This document shows positions 9,988-18,109 of a stretch of DNA of 58,551 bases, in pieces. Each line of letters opens with the position of its first letter. The stretch's first letter is position 1. Under the pieces are notes generated by a model. The model ran no database searches and was not told where the DNA came from. It worked only from the letters and a program-made list of their open reading frames with translations. Source of the stretch: Mycobacterium palustre (lineage in GTDB: Bacteria; Actinomycetota; Actinomycetes; Mycobacteriales; Mycobacteriaceae). The DNA is taken from positions 1 to 58,551 of the forward strand of contig NZ_LQPJ01000147.1 in assembly GCF_002101785.1 (NCBI RefSeq), written 5' to 3'. The translations under genes and the position numbers were made by a program.

Positions 9988-10746
9988 GTGGTGATCGTGC
10001 CCGACCATCGGGGCGAGTACGGCATCGACGGGTCATTCAAGACCGTCTCGGCGCGCGGGCAGGCGATCGGTGTCGTCGCCCAAGCGGCCGCCCTGGCGGT
10101 GTGGGGCGGGATGAGCTTGGCGCGCGGCAGGCGGGTCGCGGGGGCGCTGGGCGGCGCGTTTGCCGCCGCGCTGATCTCGATGCTGACGTGGTACATCTAC
10201 GCGACGCGCTCGGGCAAGTTCGTGGTGTGGGACCGGGTCCTTGACGACCTGCGGCTGCGCGGCGACGAAACGGTGCTCGACCTCGGGTGCGGACGGGGCG
10301 CGGTGTTGCTGGCGGCCGCCAAGCGGTTGCCGCGGGGCCACGCGATCGGCGTGGACCTGTGGCACGCCGACCAGACCGGCAACTCGCGGGACGCCACGCT
10401 GGCCAACGCCGCGTTGGAAGACGTCGCCGACCGGGTCGAGGTGCGCACCGCCGACATGACGGCCCTGCCGCTGCCCGACGAAAGCGTGGACGTCGTGGTC
10501 AGCAGCCTGGCCATCCACAACATCCCGGCCCGCGCCGGCCGCCGCCAGGCCTTGGACGAGGCGGTTCGCGTGCTGCGCCCGGGAGGCCGGCTGGCCATCG
10601 CCGACCTGTGGGAGACCCGTCAGCACGCCGATCATCTGCGCGCACTGGGTTGGCGAAATGTGAAGCGCCGCAACCTCGGATGGCGCATGTGGTATGGCGG
10701 TCCCTGGTTCTCCACGCGCCTGGTCACCGCCACCAAACCGGGCTAA
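9988..10746 (+). CDS. membrane-anchored SAM-dependent methyltransferase
   Basis: 252 residues. Two hydrophobic stretches come first, AIGVVAQAAALAVWGGMSL and VAGALGGAFAAALISMLTWYIY, suggesting an N-terminal hairpin in the membrane. A class I methyltransferase domain follows: motif I is VLDLGCGRGAVLLAAAKRL, an acidic residue follows in AIGVDLW, then VEVRTADMTALPLPDESVDVV and LRPGGRLAIADLW. The start could be any of three close GTG codons (9988, 9991 or 9997); the first is given. It follows the nitroreductase by 42 bp on the same strand and may be co-transcribed. The methyl acceptor is unknown; membrane anchoring would fit a lipid or quinone-like substrate, but that is inference. Confidence 0.85.
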   Translation: MVIVPDHRGEYGIDGSFKTVSARGQAIGVVAQAAALAVWGGMSLARGRRVAGALGGAFAAALISMLTWYIYATRSGKFVVWDRVLDDLRLRGDETVLDLGCGRGAVLLAAAKRLPRGHAIGVDLWHADQTGNSRDATLANAALEDVADRVEVRTADMTALPLPDESVDVVVSSLAIHNIPARAGRRQALDEAVRVLRPGGRLAIADLWETRQHADHLRALGWRNVKRRNLGWRMWYGGPWFSTRLVTATKPG

Positions 10747-10800
10747 GGCCTAGAGCCGGGCCAACGGTATAGAGGGGTCGTTTGTCGCAGACGTGGCTGC

Positions 10801-11877
10801 TCATCTGGTAACCCGAATCCACCACGGTGGGTAGCTGATATCGAGGACCGTGGTCTCGCGGTAGCCCGCCCAGGTGGGCACGCCGTGTGGCTGTCCCCGA
10901 TACAACCCGCGGGCGGCAGCGACCACCCGGTCGCGTTGGGTCGGCCACTGGAGCTCCGCTGCGATGTCGTCGAGCACCTGACGATCGCGCGCGAGGACTC
11001 GGTCGACGATGTCGACGGCGGGCAGCAGGTTCCCTTTGTCGCCATTGCAGCGGCTACACGCAAGGACCAGATTGGCCGGGCCGTCGATGCCCACTAACGA
11101 CCAAGGCAGAACGTGGTCGATCGGGTTGTTTGCGTGCAAATGCGAACCGCAATAGAAGCAGTGCGCGCCAAAGGCGTCTATAAATGGTCCGCGGACCGCA
11201 GCTAGCGCGATGCGTTCCCGTCCGAAGAGGTGGCCAGCGATATCCGGGACGTTCTCGTCGAGGAACTTGTTCATCCTTCGTACGTCCTCGACCCACATGA
11301 TTTCCAGCGCCGGCTTCAACAGGCCCGCCAACCTTGCCAGCCCGTATGCGACGCCCGGTTTGAGCTCCACGGCGTCCCCGTGCGCGCGTAGCGTCCTACG
11401 TGAGATCTGGTCATGCAGGAATGAGTCGTCGTAGAGAAAGTCATCACTAGTTGTTTTGCCCGGCAATCGTTGTAGGCGGTGTAGCGGCTGCTGCGCCAAA
11501 CAAAGGGTGATTTCGTCGATAGTTGCCTGGTAGACCGCAGGGTGTCGAAGCATTGCGACATCGATCGACGTGCCACCGCCCACAACGCCGCGGAATTCAT
11601 TGACCGCAATAAGGATCCGCGCCCGGGGTTGCGTCGACTGCCTAAGCTCCCGCCCGTCGAACGGCCGGACCTGACGCCAATAAATTTCGAGGACTCGGCG
11701 CGCCAAATCTGGGATCGGCACACTTAACGTGTCGGCGGGGTCCTCGGGAAGGTGCTCGATGCAATGATCGAGCAAGGCCATCAATGTAGCGAGCTTGTAC
11801 GTTGCGGTTCGCAGCCCGGTCTCCAGAATCGCCACCACGCGTTGACCTAACAGCAGCGGGTCGACCGGTTCAGCCAT
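10801..11877 (-). CDS. stand-alone HNH endonuclease-domain protein, candidate defence nuclease
   Basis: 358 residues. The C-terminal third is an HNH nuclease with a structural zinc site: C240-F-Y-C243, then the catalytic IDHVLPWSLVG (D254-H255), N269 in GPANLVLAC, and C274-S-R-C277-NGDKGNLLP. The first 220 residues are helical, begin with TATYKLATLMALLDHCIEH, and contain no other motif I can name. The coding sequence is visibly less GC-rich than its neighbours and uses more A/T at third positions, suggesting recent acquisition. It faces the cyanase gene head to head. Nucleases of this layout are often found in prokaryotic defence islands, but no partner gene sits beside it, so a defence role is inference. 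The start is the ATG at 11877-11875. Confidence 0.8.
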   Translation of the reverse strand: MAEPVDPLLLGQRVVAILETGLRTATYKLATLMALLDHCIEHLPEDPADTLSVPIPDLARRVLEIYWRQVRPFDGRELRQSTQPRARILIAVNEFRGVVGGGTSIDVAMLRHPAVYQATIDEITLCLAQQPLHRLQRLPGKTTSDDFLYDDSFLHDQISRRTLRAHGDAVELKPGVAYGLARLAGLLKPALEIMWVEDVRRMNKFLDENVPDIAGHLFGRERIALAAVRGPFIDAFGAHCFYCGSHLHANNPIDHVLPWSLVGIDGPANLVLACSRCNGDKGNLLPAVDIVDRVLARDRQVLDDIAAELQWPTQRDRVVAAARGLYRGQPHGVPTWAGYRETTVLDISYPPWWIRVTR

Positions 11878-11977
11878 GTCGCCTCAGTTCGGGCGTGCTG
11901 GGTGGAATCGCATGAACCTTCAGTATGCCAAAGAAGATTCGCTGCGTCGGGCCAAATGCGGGTGCATGCTGATTCCC

Positions 11978-12433
11978 ATGACGAGAAACGAACTTACCGA
12001 ACAAATCGTGGTGTCGCGCCTGGCGAAGGGGCTCTCCTGGCAGGAGCTGGCCGACGCGATCGGCAGGCCGGTGGTGTGGACCACCTCGGCGCTGCTGGGC
12101 CAGCATCCGATACCCGCGGAGCTCGGCAAGGTCCTCGTGAAGATGCTCGACCTCGACGACTCGGCGGTGGCCGTGCTGGCCGCGCCCCCGATGCGCGGCG
12201 GCCTGCCCACCGCCGTGCCGACCGACCCGACCATCTACCGCTTCTACGAAGCCCTGCAGGTGTACGGCGGCGCCATCAAGGAAGTGATCCACGAGCAGTT
12301 CGGGGACGGCATCATGAGCGCGATCAACTTCAGCGTCGACCTGCAGAAGAAACCGCACCCGTCCGGCGACCGCGTCGTGGTCACGTTCGACGGGAAATGG
12401 CTTCCCTACCAATGGGTTTCGGCCAATGAATGA
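11978..12433 (+). CDS. cynS: cyanate hydratase (cyanase)
   Basis: 151 residues, against 156 in E. coli. Cyanase converts cyanate and bicarbonate to ammonia and carbon dioxide in the cytoplasm, as a decamer. The N-terminal half is a helix-turn-helix-like domain, LAKGLSWQELADAIGRPVVW. The catalytic domain has PTDPTIYRFYEALQVYG, with the Arg and Glu of YRFYE matching R96 and E99 of the E. coli enzyme, and the catalytic Ser in GDGIMSAINF. The C-terminus FDGKWLPY is also conserved. The ATG at 11978 is preferred on family length; an in-frame ATG at 11966 and a longer open frame upstream exist. No carbonic anhydrase or cyanate transporter gene is adjacent. Confidence 0.93.
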   Translation: MTRNELTEQIVVSRLAKGLSWQELADAIGRPVVWTTSALLGQHPIPAELGKVLVKMLDLDDSAVAVLAAPPMRGGLPTAVPTDPTIYRFYEALQVYGGAIKEVIHEQFGDGIMSAINFSVDLQKKPHPSGDRVVVTFDGKWLPYQWVSANE

Positions 12434-12590
12434 GCCATGCCGACGAAGCTCGGCGGCGGCCGAGGCGCCCCCCGGGCGGGGTGCGCCGCCCGGGGTGAAG
12501 TGACTGCGCGGCGCGCACGTGTCACACTTGCGTCGAGGAGGCGAGCAGCGCGGTGGTCAGGTCTTTTACCGGCCACCGCGTTCGCCATCT
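12434..12590. other. intergenic gap between convergent cynS and the helical-protein gene
   Basis: This 157-base gap lies between two converging genes. It contains a short GC-rich inverted repeat around GGGGTGCGCCGCCCGGGG but no clear stem followed by a T run. I see no supported gene. Confidence 0.4.
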
Positions 12591-13070
12591 CTAGTTCATC
12601 AGCACCTGCGGTGAGAGCTCTTTGAGCATCGCGTTGGCCCAGCGCATTTGGCGCAGCGTCTCAGGGTGACAGCGCGACGCCAGGGTGAGCAGCTCGGAAT
12701 CCTTGGCCGCCTGGGCGCCCTGGGCCAGCAGCTCCCAGTCCAGCGACACCCCCGCGGCCACGCGATGGAGCCGGCGCAGGTCGGCCAGCAGCAGCAGCCC
12801 CGGTTCGGGTCGGTGCCGCAGCACGCCGCTCACCCGCGACTGCAGAAAGCCCGTCAACGCGGTGGTGCGCGGCTCGGCGGACAGCCGCAGCCCGTAGTGG
12901 CGGCCGTGCCCGGCCAGCTCGCGCAGGTGCCGCCGCGACCAGCCGGCCAAGTCCTGCGCCAAATGACAGATGTCCTGGTCGCTGTGGTGGCGCGCGGCCA
13001 TCACGTGGAGTTCGTGGGCCAGCTTGCGTTCGGAGCGGTGCAGCTCCCGGATCGCCAATGCGAGTTTCAC
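12591..13070 (-). CDS. small helical, ferritin-like protein coupled to the Mo oxidoreductase
   Basis: 159 residues, starting at GTG 13070-13068, which overlaps the oxidoreductase stop as GTGA. A longer open frame runs upstream but only as shadow of the oxidoreductase. The protein looks all-alpha and is rich in His, Glu, Asp and Arg: IRELHRSERKLAHELHVM, AARHHSDQDICHLAQDLAG, RRHLRELAGHGRHYGLRL. The repeated E-x2-H and H-x3-D spacing resembles a ferritin-like four-helix bundle, but I cannot confirm a di-metal site by eye. Overlap with the Mo enzyme predicts translational coupling and suggests it is a partner or chaperone of that enzyme. Function is otherwise unknown. Confidence 0.7.
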   Translation of the reverse strand: MKLALAIRELHRSERKLAHELHVMAARHHSDQDICHLAQDLAGWSRRHLRELAGHGRHYGLRLSAEPRTTALTGFLQSRVSGVLRHRPEPGLLLLADLRRLHRVAAGVSLDWELLAQGAQAAKDSELLTLASRCHPETLRQMRWANAMLKELSPQVLMN

Positions 13071-15535
13071 CGCCCGGCTCCCGTCGGCAGCACCTCGGCC
13101 ACGCCGGCCGCGGCCCCGCCCACGGTGGCGGGCACGGCGCCGTTGACCGGTGCGGACGCCGCGGTGGTCGGCGCCGCCGCGGCGCCGTTGGTCGCCGCGC
13201 GCCGATGCCGGCGCTTTGCCAACCGGGCGGCCGCCGTCTTGTAGATCGGCTGCTTGGACACCGGGTCCCAATCGGTCAGCGTGAGCTCGTTCCCGGCCCG
13301 CCGATGCCCCCGGTCGCCGACCCCGTCCCGCTCCAGATCCCAGTAGCCGTAGTGAAAGGGCACGAACAGCACGCCGTCCCGGATCCCGCAGATCCGCGCG
13401 GCGCACCTGACGGCGCCGCGCGGCGTGCTCACCTCGACGGCGTCGCCCTCCCCGATGCCGAGGCGGTCCGCGTCACGCTGCGAGACCTCGACCCACACGT
13501 CGGGCGCGGCCAGCTCGAGTTGCGGCGCCCGCGCCGTCTTCGTCCGGGTGTGAAAGTGGTACACGGTGCGGCCGGTGATCAGCACGAACGGGTAGTCGGG
13601 GCTCGGCCGCTCGTGTGGGGGCACGTATTCGGCCGCCTTGATGATGGCCTTGCCGAAGGGGTTCATCGAGCGGTACTCGTCCGGCTGCAGCGGCGCCCCG
13701 GTGATCAGATCCTTGCCGTAGGCCTCGCAGTAGTCCGGTGCCGCCCAGAATTTCGCGTCGCCGTACAGGCGCTCGGTCCCGTCGGGATGCTCTGCGTTGC
13801 AAGGCCATTGGATACCGCTGCCGCCCCTGAGCTTCTCGTAGCTGAGGCCGGTGTAGTCGCACGGCCCGCCCGCGCTGCACTTCTTCCACGCCTCGAATGC
13901 CGACTCCGGATCGGTCCAGGGTGGGAACGGCTGGCCGTCGGAATCGCGAAATTCCATCCGCCGCGCGTAGTTTAGGAAGATCTCGAGGTCCGAGCGCGCG
14001 GAACCCGGTGGCTCCACAGCCTTTTCGGACAGGTGCACGGTGCGGTCGGCGTTGGTGAACGTGCCGGTCTTTTCGCCCCAGGCCGCCGCGGGCAACACCA
14101 CGTCGGCCAGCGCGGCGGTCTCGGTCATGAAGATGTCCTGCACCACCAAAAAGAGCCGCTCCTGCGACAGGATGTCGCGGATGCGGGGCAGCTCGGGCAG
14201 CGACACCGCCGGGTTGGTCGCGGTGACCCACAGCATCCGCAGGGTCCCCTCTTCGGCGAAGCGGAACATCTGCATCGCGTGCGTGGGCGGCGCGTAGTGC
14301 GGAATCTGTAGCGGCGCAAGGTTCCACAGCTTCGCCAGCTCTTGTATGTGCGCGTCGTTGGACCAGTTGCGGAAACCGGCCAGGTCCCCGTCCGCGCCGC
14401 ACTCGCGGGTGTTCTCCGCGGTCGGCTGCCCGTTCATCTGCAACACGCCGCAGCCGGGCCTGCCGAGCATGCCGCGCACCAGGTGGATGTTGTTGACCTG
14501 CACAGCCGCAGCGGTTGCCTGGTGGGACTGGTAGAAGCCCTGCAGCACGGTCGACAGCAGCCGCTCCGCGGTGCCCAGCAGCCGCGCCGCGTCCCGGATG
14601 TCGTCGGCCGAAACGCCGCAGATCTCGGCGACCCGCCCGGGCGGAAACTCCTCGACCCGCCCGCGCAGCTCCTCGAAACCCACTGTGTGCGCGTCGATGT
14701 AGTCCCGGTCGATCCAGCCGTGGGCGATGATCTCGTGCAACAGGCCGTTCATCAACGCCACGTTGGTGCCGGGCAGCGGGGCCAGGTGCACGGTGGCGCG
14801 CCGGGCGACGGGCGTGAGCCGGGGGTCGACGCACACGATCGCCGGCGGTGCGTCGCCGGCCAACCGGTCCAGCATCCGCGCCCACAGCACCGTCTGCGTC
14901 TCGGCGACGTTGTGGCCGAACAGCGCGATGACGTCGGCATGATCGACGTCGGCATAGGACCCGGGCTGCCCGTCGCAGCCGAACGATTCCTTCAGCGCCT
15001 CGGCCGCGGTCGCGGTGCACAGTCGGGTGTTGCTGTCGACGTGGTTGGTGCCGATCGCGCCGTGCGCGATCGCCGCCTGGGTGTAATACGCCTCGAGGAA
15101 CAACTGCCCCGAGGTGTAGAAGCCGATCGAGCTGGGGCCGAAGGTGTCCAAAAGCTCCCGGCTGCGCGCGACGATACGGCCCATCGCGGTGTCCCAGTCG
15201 CACGGCCGCAACTCGCCGCCGACGCGGATCAGCGGGGCCCGCAGCCGATCGTCGGACGCGTTGGCCTGCCAGCCGAACAAATCCTTGGGGTCGAGGCGGC
15301 CGTGGTTGACCCGGTCGACGGCGCGGCCTCGCACGCCCACGATCCGGCCGTCCTTCACGGCGATGTCCAGGCCGTCGCCGTTGGAGTGCAACACCGCCGC
15401 CGACTGCACCCACCGGTCCACCGCCTCGGGGGTGACCCCGTCGGCCAGGTAGGTGTCGACGCGATCCGGCCACCGGGTGCCGGGTTCGTACGGCGTACGT
15501 GTGCCCCAGGGTTCGGCGATCCGGTCTACAGCCAC
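13067..15535 (-). CDS. molybdopterin-dependent oxidoreductase lacking the N-terminal [4Fe-4S] cysteines
   Basis: 822 residues, related to the catalytic subunit of assimilatory nitrate reductases and formate dehydrogenases, which bind a bis-MGD molybdenum (or tungsten) cofactor. The N-terminal segment normally holding four Fe-S cysteines reads SAAVLHSNGDGLDIAVKDG and VNHGRLDPKDLFGW, so the expected cysteine positions are A47, H50, D54 and D82. The expected metal ligand is kept: C173 in SNTRLCTATAAEAL. Later cofactor segments include DIFMTETAALADVVLP, GTFTNADRTVHLSEKAVEPP and, in the C-terminal barrel, FVLITGRTVYHFHTRT. The last 50 residues are Ala/Pro-rich and low complexity. The start is GTG 15535. 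I recall similar cysteine-less proteins in other actinobacteria, so this may be a known subfamily; substrate unknown. Confidence 0.88.
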   Translation of the reverse strand: MAVDRIAEPWGTRTPYEPGTRWPDRVDTYLADGVTPEAVDRWVQSAAVLHSNGDGLDIAVKDGRIVGVRGRAVDRVNHGRLDPKDLFGWQANASDDRLRAPLIRVGGELRPCDWDTAMGRIVARSRELLDTFGPSSIGFYTSGQLFLEAYYTQAAIAHGAIGTNHVDSNTRLCTATAAEALKESFGCDGQPGSYADVDHADVIALFGHNVAETQTVLWARMLDRLAGDAPPAIVCVDPRLTPVARRATVHLAPLPGTNVALMNGLLHEIIAHGWIDRDYIDAHTVGFEELRGRVEEFPPGRVAEICGVSADDIRDAARLLGTAERLLSTVLQGFYQSHQATAAAVQVNNIHLVRGMLGRPGCGVLQMNGQPTAENTRECGADGDLAGFRNWSNDAHIQELAKLWNLAPLQIPHYAPPTHAMQMFRFAEEGTLRMLWVTATNPAVSLPELPRIRDILSQERLFLVVQDIFMTETAALADVVLPAAAWGEKTGTFTNADRTVHLSEKAVEPPGSARSDLEIFLNYARRMEFRDSDGQPFPPWTDPESAFEAWKKCSAGGPCDYTGLSYEKLRGGSGIQWPCNAEHPDGTERLYGDAKFWAAPDYCEAYGKDLITGAPLQPDEYRSMNPFGKAIIKAAEYVPPHERPSPDYPFVLITGRTVYHFHTRTKTARAPQLELAAPDVWVEVSQRDADRLGIGEGDAVEVSTPRGAVRCAARICGIRDGVLFVPFHYGYWDLERDGVGDRGHRRAGNELTLTDWDPVSKQPIYKTAAARLAKRRHRRAATNGAAAAPTTAASAPVNGAVPATVGGAAAGVAEVLPTGAGR

Positions 15536-15595
15536 GCCCGAACGCGTACCCGGCCGGCGGCCCGCAAAACCTTGCTGACCAGGCAGCCCGCGGCC

Positions 15596-16291
15596 TCAGA
15601 GGCCGAACTCGGCTTCGATCCCGTCGATGCCGGCGCGGATGGCCGACAGCGCGTCGGCGCGGGCGCGCAGCTTGGTCGCGGCGTGGGCCTGCTGGTGCAG
15701 GCCGGCGAATTCGCGCGCGGCCTCCTCGGCGCGGCTGACCACCATCTCGGGTAGCACGATCTCGTCGACAAAGCCGGCGGCGAGGGCGGTTTCGCCGAAG
15801 AAGGTCTTGGCCAGGCCCGCGGCCTGCTGGTAGGCCGACCGGGTCAGCCGCAGCTTCATGATCTCCAGGGCGGCGTACGGGATGGTCATGCCGATCGCCA
15901 CCTCGTTGGCCTGAATGTTGTACGCGTGGGCCGCGACCCGGTGATCGCCGGACGACAGCAGGAACGCGCCCATCGCGATGGCATGCCCGGTGCAGGCCAT
16001 CACCACCGGCTTGGGGTAGGACAGCAGCCGATACGCCAGCTCGAAGCCGCCCCGCAGCATGTCGATCGCGGGCTGCACCTCACCGGAGGTCAGGATCTTC
16101 AGATCGAACCCGCCGCTGAACACGCGCTCGTTGCCGGTGATCACCAGCGCCCCGACGTCGTCGCCCTCGGCGCGGTCGATCGCCTCGCCCAGGGCCCGCT
16201 GCATCGTCGGGCCCAGCGCGTTGACCTTGCCGTCGTCCATCCTTATGACCGCGATGGAGTCCTGGTGGCTGTAGTAAACCGGGCCGCTCAT
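15596..16291 (-). CDS. echA3: enoyl-CoA hydratase/isomerase family protein EchA3
   Basis: 231 residues, a crotonase-fold protein expected to act on acyl-CoA in the cytoplasm. The first oxyanion-hole region is NERVFSGGFDLKIL and the second is CTGHAIAMGAFLLSSGDHR. The helix EVAIGMTIPYAALEIMKLRL follows, as in the EchA3 group. The ATG at 16291-16289 fits the family N-terminus MSGPVYYSHQDSIAV; the frame stays open much further upstream only as shadow sequence. From memory it corresponds to Rv0632c, which in H37Rv sits directly next to recC, so about 6 kb of extra genes separate the two here. Exact substrate is not known. Confidence 0.92.
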   Translation of the reverse strand: MSGPVYYSHQDSIAVIRMDDGKVNALGPTMQRALGEAIDRAEGDDVGALVITGNERVFSGGFDLKILTSGEVQPAIDMLRGGFELAYRLLSYPKPVVMACTGHAIAMGAFLLSSGDHRVAAHAYNIQANEVAIGMTIPYAALEIMKLRLTRSAYQQAAGLAKTFFGETALAAGFVDEIVLPEMVVSRAEEAAREFAGLHQQAHAATKLRARADALSAIRAGIDGIEAEFGL

Positions 16292-16320
16292 GGGTGCTCC
16301 CTTTTTCGATGCTGGGTGCG

Positions 16321-17154
16321 TCAGACGTGCTGACCGCGGTGCTTGCCGAGGTCGGCTTCGGCGTTGCCCCAGCGCACGCTCACGTCGGTGGGCTCGTCGA
16401 GCAGCCGGGTGCGCCACCGCTCCTGCGTCTCCTGGACGGCGCCGTTGATGCGTTCGATCTCGCTGCGGAACACCTCGGGGCGCGTTTCCTTGCTGGCGTA
16501 GTGGAAGTAGGTGAGCAGGCCGCGCAGCAGCTCCAGCTTCTGCTTTTCCCGCTTGGCCAGGTCGTGCGTCGTCATCAGCTCGATGCGCTGCACCGGCGGG
16601 AGCGCGTCCCAGTCCAGCACGACGTCGGTCTGCAGCCGGGGCCGCTCGCGCCGCCAGAACCGCCAACCGCGCGGCGTCTCGGGGCGGTCGTAATAGATCA
16701 CCGTGCCGGTGAAGCGAGACTCGATCCCGGTCCCGATTTCGGCTCGGTCGAGCGCCGAATCCCACACCATGCGCCATTCCTGTCCCGGAGCGAGCACCGG
16801 CAACTCGCGCGGCAACTGCAGTTCGACGACGTCGGCGTAACCGTCGGCGGCATTTTCGTATTCGGCCACCGTCGGCGGATTCGGAAATGAGAACCGGATG
16901 TCGTAGGCGGCGGTCTGCCCGAAATTCCGGACCACCAACTCGATCACGTGCCAGTCGGCGGGATGGGGCTCCATGAACATCGCGACGTGGGGCCGGACCT
17001 TCTCGGCGGCCAGCCGCCGATTCAGCTTGAGCTGCCGGTTGGCGAACAAAAGCGCCACGATAGCCAGCAGAATCGCCGCCCACGCCGCCCACGCAAGCCA
17101 GGTGCTGGACCCCACATTGGTGACCCCGTGCCAACCGTTCTGGACCCACCCCAT
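16321..17154 (-). CDS. conserved membrane-anchored protein (Rv0633c-like)
   Basis: 277 residues. The N-terminus has one hydrophobic segment, STWLAWAAWAAILLAIVALLFANRQ at about residues 14-38, followed by a basic KLNRRLAAEKVRP, predicting a single anchor. The remainder is soluble, with a beta-rich region (HVIELVVRNFGQTAAYDIRF) resembling an immunoglobulin-like fold and a helical C-terminus rich in charged residues (HDLAKREKQKLELLRGLL). Start ATG 17154 was chosen over an upstream ORF start because it sits directly before the membrane segment and gives the size I recall for Rv0633c. No enzyme motif is visible and the function is unknown. Confidence 0.8.
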   Translation of the reverse strand: MGWVQNGWHGVTNVGSSTWLAWAAWAAILLAIVALLFANRQLKLNRRLAAEKVRPHVAMFMEPHPADWHVIELVVRNFGQTAAYDIRFSFPNPPTVAEYENAADGYADVVELQLPRELPVLAPGQEWRMVWDSALDRAEIGTGIESRFTGTVIYYDRPETPRGWRFWRRERPRLQTDVVLDWDALPPVQRIELMTTHDLAKREKQKLELLRGLLTYFHYASKETRPEVFRSEIERINGAVQETQERWRTRLLDEPTDVSVRWGNAEADLGKHRGQHV

Positions 17155-17287
17155 GGAATCCACCCTTCCGCTTATATCACAGTGGCCGTGGCCGGATATT
17201 TCGCTGGACCGATAGTAGAGGCGTTCGCCGTGTATTGCCGACCGCGTAATCGCGGCGCACAAATTGGTTGCTGGTTGACCCGGTGCG

Positions 17288-18001
17288 CTAGCCGCCCATC
17301 AACATTCGCCACTGATCCAGATCGGTGGCCCGATACACGTAGTTGGAGCGCTTGACCTCCGATAGCGAGGCGCTCGGTTCCGCCGAATACCAGTGCCCGG
17401 GAAACACCGTAGGGTCCCCGGGCAGCGCGGCGAGCCGCTGCAGGCTGCGATACATCTCGTCGGAATCGCCGCCGGGAAAGTCGGTGCGCCCGCAGCCGTC
17501 CAGAAACAAAGTGTCGCCGGCGACCAGGCGGCCGTCGAGCAGAAAACACTGGCTGCCGGGCGTGTGGCCCGGGGTGTGCAGCAGCTCGATTTCGATGTCC
17601 CCGACGCTGACCTTGTCGTGGCTTTCGTGGGCGGTGAGGTCACCGAGCCCGATGCCGGTGACCCGCGAAACCCAAAGTGCCTCATGGGTATTGACGTGCA
17701 CCGGCACGGGCGCCCGCTCCAGCAGCTCGGCCAGGCCCTTGAGCTCGAAGCCCATCATCGCCCCGCCCACGTGGTCGGGGTGGTGGTGTGTCACCAGCAC
17801 GCCCGACAGGTGCATGCCGTCGGCCTCGAGCGCGTCGAGCAGGTCGCCGGCGGCGTACGCCGGGTCCACCATCACGCAGTCCCCGGTCGCACGGTCGCCG
17901 ATCAGGTAGGCGAAGTTGCGCATCTGCGTGGCGAACACGTCGCCGGCCGCGAAATCGCGGCCCGAGAGCAGTTGGCGGAAGTACAGCCGATCGGTTGACA
18001 C
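17288..18001 (-). CDS. metallo-beta-lactamase-fold hydrolase, glyoxalase II-like
   Basis: 237 residues. The zinc-binding signature is HHHPDH in GVLVTHHHPDHVGGAMMG, followed by LLHTPGHTPGSQCF, VAGDTLFLDGCGRTDFPGGD and, near the end, the last His ligand in TVFPGHWYS. These are the His/Asp ligands of a two-metal MBL hydrolase. The TDFPGGD segment is typical of the glyoxalase II/persulfide dioxygenase-like branch. From memory it corresponds to Rv0634c, annotated as a possible glyoxalase II (S-lactoylglutathione hydrolase). Mycobacteria use mycothiol rather than glutathione, so the real thioester substrate is probably different. It is divergent from the antitoxin gene. Confidence 0.9.
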   Translation of the reverse strand: MSTDRLYFRQLLSGRDFAAGDVFATQMRNFAYLIGDRATGDCVMVDPAYAAGDLLDALEADGMHLSGVLVTHHHPDHVGGAMMGFELKGLAELLERAPVPVHVNTHEALWVSRVTGIGLGDLTAHESHDKVSVGDIEIELLHTPGHTPGSQCFLLDGRLVAGDTLFLDGCGRTDFPGGDSDEMYRSLQRLAALPGDPTVFPGHWYSAEPSASLSEVKRSNYVYRATDLDQWRMLMGG

Positions 18002-18109
18002 ATGACCAGACTATTGACTCGTCGGGGCGACTTGGTATTCGGGCGGACTTTGCCGGAATTGGGCCGTCGGCCGTCGGTTGCCGTAATGGGCAATGGGTAT
18101 TGTTGGCAC

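Noticed and set aside
12591..13406. 271-residue version of the helical protein
   Set aside because: The upstream half is antisense-type shadow inside the Mo oxidoreductase; the GTGA overlap start is more natural.
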